From contig OY804585.1 in NCBI GenBank assembly GCA_963680875.1, forward strand, positions 25,314,186 through 25,378,185: 64,000 nucleotides of DNA, written 5' to 3'. The translations under genes were made by a program, and so were the position numbers. The stretch comes from Bathymodiolus brooksi (lineage: Eukaryota; Mollusca; Bivalvia; Mytilida; Modiolidae). The notes below the pieces were generated by a model. The model saw nothing but the letters and a program-made list of their open reading frames with translations, was not told the DNA's origin and made no database searches. Within the stretch, counting starts at the first letter, position 1, and each line of letters opens with the position of its first letter. Below, piece by piece: positions 11,501-20,448 of the stretch.

Positions 11501-14500
11501 TTTTCAACTTTTTCAGTTTTTCATATCAGCTTGGGTGAATCCAAAGGTAGATAAATTCTGTGCACCTATAGACTCATCTGATGATCCCATGTCACTTAGG
11601 GTAAGTTGCAATAAAAAATGTCCAATGTAGTATTTTGTTTTGTTAATGTTTAAAGAATCATTTGCCACTTAAAACAAACTGATCACATTACTGTAAAAAA
11701 TCATTTTGTTCCATTGATATGATCATTAAACCATCAATTTCATTGCATGGGTGAGTGAGTGATTGTTGTTCTCATGCCAAATCAGCAATTTTTCAGCTAT
11801 ATCATGGCAAGAACAAGTTACATTTTGGTGAGATGATGATAATGATGATGTCTGCTTTGTAATAGACCAATACGCTTAGTTGGATTCTTATAGCACTAGC
11901 TCACTGAAACAACAATCTGCTGGTGGACACGTCATTCCACTCGGGACACATTATCTTGAATCTGAGTCAACTCCTTAATGCTGCATGCTTGGCAGAGAAG
12001 CTGTACCAGTTATTTAAGATTAGTCGATAAAGATGGTTTGTTCCAGTTCATCATTAGCATTATGGTGTTTAATGCCACTTTCAACAATATTTCATTTATA
12101 TCGTGGTAGTGTTCCAGTCTATAAAGATAATATCAAATCTTAAAAGCTTTTAAAAGAGTATCATATTTTATGTAAGAACAGTACAAAGAATGATTTTGAT
12201 ATGATATTTCCCATGTAAATTTTTGGATCCAAAGCAGATTAAAAAAATCAGATGCATATCAATTCCTATGACGATTCAATTTCTGTAATCAATTTCTGTA
12301 ATCAATTTCTGGGGGGAAAAGGGGGGAAAGTACTGGTATGTGCGAAAATATGACAATGTTCCTAGTTTAGTTTATAACAATGTTATTTGCTCATAGAGAC
12401 AAAAAGGATCAGATACAAGTTTTACCAACCTATGTAGTGTTCTCCTTTGAATTACATACCAATTATAACAAATATTTATATTGTACAGAACAGGCACATT
12501 AATGTAAGTATATACCAGTAACAATTACACATGTAAAAGAGAACAGAAATATAGAAAGAAAAAAAGTTTTTGTTCCTAGTCACACAAGAAACAATAGATA
12601 TTATAAATAATGGTGTCTTTATCTTTACAGTTGGCAAATGCAGTTTGGTGGTTTTATTTCTCTAAGATAATTGAGCTGATGGATACTGTAAGTATATTAA
12701 CTTACATAATTATGTGTATAAACTACACCTACATATATGATAATGTATTTGTACAGTCAACAGGGTTTGGAATATTGGGCACCAATTTATTGACAACATA
12801 TCAGTTTTATTGGTGATTGGATAAAAAACCAAGGAAGTTTATTACAAAAGGTTAAATTAAGTACACCTTATCACAAAGGGTCATAATTATCATTTAGACA
12901 TTTCATTTATGAATAAATTATTTTTTCAAAATATAAAATATTAGAATTTAATTGATATTTTAATTCTATTAGAAATTTGACAATAGACAAATAAAAAAAA
13001 TTGATATACTGTTTTGTGTTAATTACAGAAGAAAAAAAGCTTACTTTGAACAGATAACCATCTAGCAAATAATTACTTGTGTAGGGAAAGAGAAACAGCA
13101 ATCTACCCATTGTTTAAATTATTTTTTTAATATTTGATTGAAGAGGTATTACCGATATGCCAAAATTTTAATACTTTTTAAAAGTTTTTCTTATGATAAC
13201 GACATTAAAACAAGGTATCCTGTTAACAGCAGTTGACAATCTTTACTAAATGCTAATTTTTGATGTCACGCATTTCATCCTGGATTGTAAGACAATGATG
13301 ATCAATAACCATAGAATAGTTCATATCAAATTAATATCATATTTTGGAATAATTTTGTTATTGCTATTTTCAGATTTTCTTCATTCTAAGAAAAAAGAAC
13401 ACACAGGTGACTTTCCTTCATGTCTATCATCACTCTACTATGCCAGCAATCTGGTGGATTGGTGTATTCTTTGCTCCAGGAGGTGAAGGTAAGTTGATTT
13501 GAATGAACACTTGCAAATGCTAAAAATCCAGTAAAAAGTAATTTTCTTTGTTGCCATGAGTACCACTGAGTTATAAATTTAGTGCATAAACCAACATAAA
13601 TTCTCAAGGAAAGTTGAAGAGCATTGATAAGATGGCGATACTTTTATAAAAAAAACCAAAAAAACATTTCATTCTTCTGAGATATTTTTTGACAATCTTT
13701 CCATTATATGTTCCTGTGTTATGGGAATTTGTAAATGTGTTGTTTGCTTAATCCAGTTTTCTATAACTGTTTTACTTCAATGTTTATCAGACTATTTGGA
13801 ATGATAGTGTGAGGGTCTATATACATTTTGATGTGTTCCACGTTTGTTTTTTAAGGTGACCGTAACAGCAATTTTGATTGTTCTGCTACATATTCTGTCT
13901 GATCATTTCTGCCTTAAGAACAGTAATAAACCGTTTTTTACTGCCATTTGGTTTCTCTCTATCTTTGTCCTTGATTGCTCATTATTGTATGCAAAAGTCA
14001 AGTAACACTCCAAATGGAATATTAAATGTCTGAAGAATTTTTATTTTTTTTAATAACATGACCTACTTTTGATTTTACATTTATAGAAAATTTTTGAATG
14101 ATTCAGGGGAGATAAATTTAAGATTTTTAGATTGACAAATTAGATATATGTAGTATATGAAAAGAAAAGTGTGAAAAAATTTAATTTGAAAAGAAAACCA
14201 ACAGCAACAATTGTTTTAGTACTTTTTATGTCATCAATGTTATTTTCAACCCCATCGGTGGTGTAATGGTTAGTGTGCTCGCCTCGAGTGTGGTAGATCA
14301 TGGATTCAAGCCACTGTAGGATCAAACCAGACTATAAAATTGATATTTGCTGCTTCTCCGTTAGCATGAGGCTTTCAGGAATAAGAGCAAAGACTGGTTG
14401 CCTTGGGAATCAGGATAATGTGTCCGAGTGGAGTGACCGGCAGACTGTTATTCAAGTGAGTTAGCACTATAAAAATCCAACTAAGCAGACATCATCATCA

Positions 14501-17500
14501 TCATCATTTCATTGACTTGTTCTTACCTTTATATAGCTAAAAAAAATGATCATTTGATGTTAAACAACAATCACTCACTCATTCTATTTTATTTTCAGCT
14601 TATCTATGTGCTAGTATCAATAGTTTCATTCACACCTTGATGTATTCTTACTACTTCCTGTCATCACTAGGACCACACATGCAGAAATATTTGTGGTGGA
14701 AGAAATACATGACAACATTACAACTGGTATGTATTTCTGTATAAGAATTCAGAGTAATCATTAAATGTAGGGGCTGTGACAACATTACAACTGGTATGTA
14801 TTTCTGTATAGGAATTCAGAGTAATCATTAAATGTAGAGGTTGTGACAACATTACAACTGGTATGTATTTCTGTATAGGAATTCAGAGTAATCATTAAAT
14901 GTAGGGGCTGTGACAACATTACAACTGGTATGTATTTCTGTATAAGAATTCAGAGTAATCATTAAATGTAGAGGCTGTGACAACATTACAACTGGTATGT
15001 ATTTCTGTATAAGAATTCAGAGTAATCATTAAATGAAGGGGCTGTGACAACATTACAACTGGTATGTATTTCTGTATAAGAATTCAGAGTAATCATTAAA
15101 TGTAGAGGTTGTGACAACATTACAACTGGTATGTATTTCTGTATAGGAATTCAGAGTAATCATTAAATGTAGGGGCTGTGACAACATTACAACTGGTATG
15201 TATTTCTGTATAAGAATTCAGAGTAATCATTAAATGTAGAGGCTGTGACAACATTACAACTGGTATGTATTTCTGTATAAGAATTCAGAGTAATCATTAA
15301 ATGTAGGGTCTGTGACAACATTACAACTGGTATGTATTTTTGTATAAGAATTCAGAGTAATCATTAAATGTAGAGGTTGTGACAACATTACAACTGGTAT
15401 GTATTTCTGTATAGGAGTTCAGAGTAATCATTAAATGAAGGGGCTGTGACAACATTACAACTGGTATGTATTTCTGTATAAGAATTCAGAGTAAGCATTA
15501 AATGTAGGGGCTGTGACAACATTACAACTGGTATGTATTTCTGTATAGGAATTCAGAGTAATCATTAAATGTAGGTGCTGTGACAACATTACAACTGGTA
15601 TGTATTTCTGTATAGGAATTCAGAGTAATCATTAAATGTAGGGGCTGTGACAACATTACAACTGGTATGTATTTCTGTATAGGAATTCAGAGTAATCATT
15701 AAATGTAGAGGTTGTGATAACATTACAACTGGTATGTATTTCTGTATAAGAATTCAGAGTAATCATTAAATGTAGAGGTTGTGACAACATTACAACTGGT
15801 ATGTATTTCTGTATAGGAATTCAGAGTAATCATTAAATGTAGAGGTTGTGATAACATTACAACTGGTATGTATTTCTGTATAGGAATTCAGAGTAATCAT
15901 TAAATGTAGGGGCTGTGACAACATTACAACTGGTATGTATTTCTGTATAGGAATTCAGAGTAATCATTAAATGTAGGGGCTGTGACAACATTACAACTGG
16001 TATGTATTTCTGTATAAGAATTCAGAGTAATCATTAAATGTAGAGGTTGTGACAACATTACAACTGGTATGTATTTCTGTATAGGAATTCAGAGTAATCA
16101 TTAAATGTAGAGGTTGTGACAACATTACAACTGGTATGTATTTCTGTATAGGAATTCAGAGTAATCATTAAATGTAGGGGTTGTGACAACATTACAACTG
16201 GTATGTATTTCTGTATAGGAATTCAGAGTAATCATTAAATGTAGGGTCTGTGACAACATTACAACTGGTATGTATTTCTGTATAGGAATTCAGAGTAATC
16301 ATTAAATGTAGGGGCTGTGACAACATTACAACTGGTATGTATTTCTGTATAGGAATTCAGAGTAATCATTAAATGTAGGGGCTGTGACAACATTACAACT
16401 GGTATGTATTTCTGTATAGGAATTCAGAGTAATCATTAAATGTAGAGGTTGTGACAACATTACAACTGGTATGTATTTCTGTATAGGAATTCAGAGTAAT
16501 CATTAAATGTAGGGTCTGTGACAACATTACAACTGGTATGTATTTCTGTATAGGAATTCAGAGTAATCATTAAATGTAGAGGCTGTGACAACATTACAAC
16601 TGGTATGTATTTCTGTATAAGAATTCAGAGTAATCATTAAATGTAGAGGTTGTGACAACATTACAACTGGTATGTATTTCTGTATAGGAATTCAGAGTAA
16701 TCATTAAATGTAGGGGCTGTGACAACATTACAACTGGTATGTATTTCTGTATAAGAATTCAGAGTAATCATTAAATGTAGGGGTTGTGACAACATCACAA
16801 CTGGTATGTATTTCTGTATAAGAATTCAGAGTAATCATTAAATGTAGAGGTTGTTGTGGTTGTATTCATATTATGGCTGCTGTTATGATAAGTAGATGGC
16901 CTAATATAAACTCCTACATTTTTCATTAAAATGAGCAGAAAAAGAAAATGTAATGTAAATGTTTCATATAGTCCGTGTAATTTTGCCAATTTTTGCTGAT
17001 CATACTAATTAAACCTACTTTAACCCCCCAAAAATCTTCTCCTCCAAAACTGAAGAAAATTACACCAAACCTGGGTTTTAAGGTCTTTTGGTGAGCCCCA
17101 TTTCAAAACTATCTGATAACCGGACTCTCAATTCAAGATGGCTGTTGTTACTAAAAATAGCATTTCTTATTTCCAAATGGACATCTATTCTACATTTTAA
17201 ATTGGAATATAGCTTCGTGATAATGAATTGGGTAATAATTATATTCAGGATTTTTCTGTGCCCTCTTTTTTTTGGACATGTAATTTTATGCTTTCTCTGA
17301 CAATTTTTTTTTATTACATGTTGCATCAACTGCTTATACAAGTTCAGTTATAACTTTGTTTATTTTTAGGTGCAATTCTGGTGGATTATGTTCCACACTA
17401 TCAATGCCATCCACCAAAACTGTGGCTTCCCCAACAAATTCAACTGGTCTCTTATAGTATATGACCTGTCTCACATCATCCTCTTCACAAACTTTTACTA

Positions 17501-17591
17501 CGAGACCTACACAAAGAAGGAAAGACGACTCAAATTGGAGAAAGAAATGATCGCTAAAGCTGAAGAGATAAAAGGAAATAAAGTCAATTAA
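8468..17591 (+). CDS. ELOVL: ELOVL-family very-long-chain fatty-acid elongase (7 coding exons)
   Basis: Join of 8468-8525, 9993-10180, 11517-11600, 12631-12687, 13374-13488, 14599-14726 and 17370-17591. This gives 852 nt, 283 residues plus a stop, with GT..AG introns throughout and no frame break. ELOVL enzymes are multi-pass ER-membrane 3-ketoacyl-CoA synthases that condense malonyl-CoA with a fatty acyl-CoA, the first step of each two-carbon elongation cycle. Motifs seen: DPRTQNW near residues 20-26, KIIELMDT (KxxExxDT) 122-129, [11 protein letters not shown] with the HxxHH box at 145-149, N175/H179 with MYSYY at 182-186, and TxxQxxQ at 206-212. Q140 before the histidine box is typical of the ELOVL4/1/7 and PUFA-elongase type rather than the saturated/monounsaturated type, which has K. 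The length matches the family (about 270-320). The lysine-rich C-terminus ends KGNKVN and has no clean KKxx or KxKxx ER-retrieval signal. The subfamily (ELOVL4 versus ELOVL1/7) needs a tree. Confidence 0.94.
9013..9179. mobile_element. Foldback MITE in elongase intron 1
   Basis: Arms of about 68 bp (9013-9080 and 9112-9179) pair through ATATCAGCCTGC and CAGAATATGAAGTTT, with a 30-bp centre. No coding potential. Intron 1 (8526-9992) is otherwise unremarkable. Confidence 0.65.
9993..10180 (+). CDS. ELOVL: Elongase exon 2
   Basis: Residues 20-82. The acceptor is TTTTCTAG at 9985-9992; the donor is GTGAGA at 10181. The exon opens with [16 protein letters not shown], the conserved ELOVL N-terminal motif, followed by the first hydrophobic helix and the charged [10 protein letters not shown] loop. 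It is in phase with exons 1 and 3. Confidence 0.93.
10286..10509. mobile_element. hAT-type MITE in elongase intron 2
   Basis: 224 bp with termini CAGAGCCAGATTAT at 10286 and the complement of CAGAGCCGGATTAT ending at 10509. The flanking octamers ATGACATG and ACAACATG are an imperfect 8-bp target duplication, as hAT elements make. The rest of intron 2 is AT-rich without features. Confidence 0.65.
11517..11600 (+). CDS. ELOVL: Elongase exon 3
   Basis: Residues 83-110 (28 codons, phase 0 at both ends). The acceptor is TTTTTCAG and the donor is a consensus GTAAGT at 11601. It encodes [10 protein letters not shown] and the loop containing C97 and [10 protein letters not shown], the usual variable lumenal segment between the first two conserved ELOVL blocks. 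Confidence 0.92.
11751..12020 (-). mobile_element. SINE-A copy in elongase intron 3 (tRNA head missing)
   Basis: On the plus strand it starts GTGAGTGAGTGATTGTTG, then AGCAATTTTTCAGCTATATC, GACCAATACGCTTAGTTGG and GCTGCATGCTTGGCAGAGAA, in the order seen in full copies such as 41031-41394. The tRNA-related end is truncated. A SINE-B fragment follows at about 12057-12115. Confidence 0.7.
12631..12687 (+). CDS. ELOVL: Elongase exon 4 (KxxExxDT motif)
   Basis: Residues 111-129, a 57-nt exon in phase 0. The acceptor is CTTTACAG and the donor is GTAAGT at 12688. It carries [19 protein letters not shown], including the invariant KxxExxDT signature. Confidence 0.94.
13374..13488 (+). CDS. ELOVL: Elongase exon 5 (histidine box)
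   Basis: Residues 130-167 plus one base of the next codon. The acceptor is TATTTTCAG; the donor is GTAAGT at 13489. It contains [11 protein letters not shown]: the HxxHH box at 145-149 is required for condensation activity in this family. [12 protein letters not shown] follows. Confidence 0.95.
14252..14582 (+). mobile_element. SINE-A, full length, in elongase intron 5
   Basis: The tRNA-like head GTGGTGTAATGGTTAG (A-box-like) and GGATTCAAGCC (B-box-like) is near 14258-14315. The SINE body and the terminal AACAACAATCACTCACTC follow. The element ends about 16 bp before the exon 6 acceptor at 14598, so the branch point of intron 5 may lie inside the SINE. Confidence 0.75.
14599..14726 (+). CDS. 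ELOVL: Elongase exon 6 (MYSYY motif), flanked by repeats
   Basis: Residues 168-210 after completing the split codon. The acceptor is ATTTTCAG at 14591-14598; the donor is GTATGT at 14727. It encodes the [12 protein letters not shown] motif and the start of TxxQxxQ (TTLQL). The last 17 bases (14710-14726) and the following donor are the founder of the 67-bp minisatellite downstream. A SINE ends about 16 bp before the acceptor. Confidence 0.94.
14710..16854 (+). repeat. 67-bp minisatellite copied from the exon 6 / intron 6 junction
   Basis: 32 units of exactly 67 bp. The first contains the genuine exon 6 end (14710-14726) and donor (14727). Each later unit repeats TGACAACATTACAACTG followed by GTATGTATTTCTGTATA and the intron's next 30-odd bases. 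Donor copies run from 14794 to 16804 at constant spacing: (16804-14727)/67 = 31. Units differ by single bases only (AGGGGCTG, AGAGGTTG, AGAGGCTG, AGGGTCTG; ATAAGAATT or ATAGGAATT). The array fills about 80% of intron 6. Retaining any part would add V-C-I-S-V and then a stop. Confidence 0.97.
16855..17369 (+). other. Remainder of elongase intron 6
   Basis: Diverged repeat-like sequence (for example TCCAAAACTGAAGAAAATTA) and a T-rich 3' end before the exon 7 acceptor. No separate gene. Confidence 0.4.
17370..17591 (+). CDS. ELOVL: Elongase exon 7 (terminal coding exon)
   Basis: Residues 211-283 and a TAA stop. The acceptor is TTATTTTTAG at 17360-17369. It begins VQFWW, completing TxxQxxQ with exon 6, and carries the last transmembrane segments and a charged tail rich in K and E ([20 protein letters not shown]). 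The GTG at 17370 is an internal Val codon, not a start. Confidence 0.94.
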   Translation: MQFWWIMFHTINAIHQNCGFPNKFNWSLIVYDLSHIILFTNFYYETYTKKERRLKLEKEMIAKAEEIKGNKVN

Positions 17592-17638
17592 GTTGGTCGT
17601 TACGAAAAACTGAGAAAATTTCAGAAAAGCATGAGATT

Positions 17639-17902
17639 AATAAATGTGATAGCTACTGTAGATGATAATGAGAATGTTGTGTGTACCTGTACTCATGTAA
17701 ATGCTTTTGTACTTTTTGTGAACATGCATGCACACCTGTAGGTAGCTGTAATAGAAAAAGTTTGCATCTATGCAACAAAGTATATAAGTAAAATTGTGAA
17801 AGTTTGTTCTTAACTGGTACATTGTATGTGGAGAATTGTATGGCATACAATTGTAATAGTACATGTTTTTACAGTTAGAGAGCTTGTATACATGTAAATA
17901 AA
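17639..17902 (+). promoter_or_regulatory. Candidate polyadenylation signals of the elongase
   Basis: AATAAA occurs at 17639-17644 (48 bp after the stop) and again at 17897-17902. Both lie before the 2.39-kb tandem array begins at 18061. The second gives a more usual 3'UTR of about 320 nt; which one is used cannot be told from sequence. Confidence 0.5.
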
Positions 17903-18992
17903 ATTCAGAAATGTATACCTGTGGAGAATGTTATGAATACTAGTTCATGTTTCTACAGAGATCTTGTATACATGTAACTTAAATTCAGAAATTTACAAAC
18001 ACACATGTACATGTAAATGAGAATTTTTTTGCAGTTTGTATAAAAATTCCAAACTTGTTAGTAAAAACAGTCAACAATAATTTGATACATACAAAGAAAC
18101 AACAGTTAATAACGATCATGAAAATAGTAAATTCATATATTTTTGCCGTTTTAGGTCACATGGTCCAGGTACCATGTTGAGCTATCGTCATCACTTTTAC
18201 ATCAGCTGTCATCTTTATTATCATCATCCCCATCTTTGTACAGTAACATATTCTTTTCCAAAACATATCGCCGAATTGAAGAAAAAAACTTTGCAGAAAT
18301 GTTCTTGTAAGTATTCCTCATCAGAATTTATAATTTGGTGCCAATGTGAAATTAAATTCAATATGGCTACTAGAGCCCATGTGAAATTAAATTCAATATG
18401 GCTACTAGAGCCCATGTGAAATTCAATTCAATATGGCTGCTATAGCCAATGTTGCAATTTGATTGGCTGAGCTTCAAAGCTCTTTTATTCATTAACTACT
18501 ACTCAGTCATTTGAAATTGAATATGATGAGAATAATTCATAAGGTGGCCAGTCCTTAGCAAATGTTTTTTGATTGGTAATCCAAAATGGCATTCAACACA
18601 GGGCACTTTTTAACACAAGAACCTATGGGGAAAATGTGTTACATATATCTTTTCTCTGAAACAACTTAACCATCTGAAAGCAATCTTGGCCAGAATGTTC
18701 CTTTGATAATTTTAAAAAAATACATTTTTTTTGGTGTCAATCAAACCCTATAGCAAAATTAATAACTATCTTTTTTCAATGACACTATATATTGAACCCA
18801 AATTGTACATGATCCTCTACCAGTTGTATTTTTTTCATATTGATCAGAAATTAAATGTTGTTACCATTGCAGGAAAATTTGAAAAGATTTTCCCAGCAAT
18901 GGAAATAAGTAAAACTAAAAACATGTTTGAATTCAATCATTACATAAGTGATAATTAAAAATAATAAACATAGCTAAGATATAATTTATAGC

Positions 18993-19156
18993 CAGGCCTT
19001 TTGGTCATAAAACATTTGAGCATAAGTTTGTACTCGTAAATGGAAAAAAAACAGCCAATCAGAACACTTTATCAAATAAATACTTTGTTCTTATTGAACA
19101 ATTTTGGAATACGAGTATAAAAATCGTACTCTGAAGTTTTATGACCACAAGGCCTG
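18993..19156. mobile_element. MITE-like 164-bp inverted-repeat element in each 2.39-kb unit
   Basis: 21-bp termini CAGGCCTTTTGGTCATAAAAC and its complement with one mismatch (19136-19156). It is repeated at the same offset in copies 2-4. No ORF; no target duplication identified. Confidence 0.6.
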
Positions 19157-19262
19157 ATGACTGATACAGGCCGACAGAAAGCTGTAGTTTACCAACACAA
19201 CTGAAATTTTATACATGTAAGGAATAATAGACAATTAGAATTCAAGATTTATTTTACTTTTT

Positions 19263-19931
19263 AGCCGAGTTGCGACGAAGTCGAACTTGGCTTATAATAT
19301 GATGAATGTTGTCCGTGCGTCAACTTTTTCTTTTCTGCACAATATCTTAAGAATGAAATGTCTGATCTAAATGAAACTTGGTACACACATGCCTGGTGGT
19401 GAGAGGAGGAAGCCTATTGATATTGAGGATCATAGAACAAAGGTCAAGGTCACAACTTCTAAAAATAGAACACAAATTTGATAAGAACGAAATGTTAGAT
19501 CTAAATGAAGCTTGGTACACACATGCCTGCTGGTGAGAGGAGGAAGCCTATTGATATTGAGGTTTATTGGACAAAGGTCAAGGTCACAACTTCTAAAAAT
19601 AGAACAAAAATTAGATACTTTTTTTTTGTTTCCGCACAATATCTTAAGAACGAAATGTCGGATCTAAATGAATCTTGGTACACACATGCGTGATGGTGAG
19701 AGGAGGAAGCCTATTGATATTGAGGTTTGTAGGTCAAAGGTCAAGGTCACAACTTCTAAAAATAGAACAAAAATTTGATACTTTTTTGGTTTCCGCACAA
19801 TATCTCAAGTACAAGAAACTAAGTATGCACATTCTAGCACCAAACAAAATAAATAAATATCACAGCAAAGACTAAGGTTCAGAATTATATAACTAGGCAT
19901 TGTCCATCCATCATATGTTCGCAACTCGGCT
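19263..19931. mobile_element. 669-bp TIR element in each 2.39-kb unit
   Basis: Perfect 13-bp inverted ends AGCCGAGTTGCGA and TCGCAACTCGGCT. Inside are three diverged sub-repeats of about 130-165 bp containing ACTTGGTACACACATGC, GGTGAGAGGAGGAAGCC and AAGGTCAAGGTCACAACTT. No transposase. The equivalent element is present in copies 2-4. Confidence 0.65.
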
Positions 19932-20448
19932 TTCGCACTTTTGGTGCGTTATTGATTTTTTGATTTTATAAGATAATTTGTTTTTCTTTTTTACTTTTAA
20001 TTGATTATTTTTAGTTAATTTCATCTCGAGTCACTAGTCAGTAATATATTTTAATAGCCAGGATAACTCAAACTTTTGATATTTTTATATATAATTTTTA
20101 ACTTTTTGATAGATTATTAGTGGTTTATTTTACACCAAAGATGATTCATTAAACATCACTTAAAACTTAAAATTCTGCAATAAAGCCATTTAGATCTCAT
20201 AAATTCAGTTGAAACTCAGTGTTAAAATATTTTCCTTTATATGTTTATATGTACAATGTAATTATGCAATTAAACTAATAAGTTCTCATAAATTCAATTG
20301 AAGCTCAGTTTGTGGAAATAATATAGAAACAACTCTACATGTGTTTGACTTAAAATATAATTATGCAATCAAGCTATTTAGTTCTCTTAAATTCAGTGAT
20401 TATAATCATTTGTTACTCAGTATGAGGAATTAGTATAGAGGCCGTCTT

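Larger units (their letters stand above)
18061..20448 (+). repeat. 2.39-kb tandem unit, copy 1
   Basis: 2388 bp starting at GTAAAAACAGTCAACAATAA, about 470 bp after the elongase stop. The unit contains a 35-bp nested repeat (CAATATGGCTACTAGAGCCC region, about 18345-18440), an inverted-repeat element at 18993-19156, a TIR element at 19263-19931 and AT-rich ATTCAGTTGAAACTCAG-type repeats. Short conserved open stretches in every copy simply reflect near-identity of the DNA. Confidence 0.96.

Noticed and set aside
14252..14320. tRNA gene-like sequence (GTGGTGTAATGGTTAG ... GGATTCAAGCC)
   Set aside because: It is the head of a SINE; stems are not conserved well enough for a functional tRNA and the same head recurs in other SINE copies.
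17370..17372. GTG as an alternative start for a 73-residue protein
   Set aside because: It is the first codon of elongase exon 7, preceded by a clear TTTTTAG acceptor, and the protein continues the TxxQxxQ motif from exon 6.
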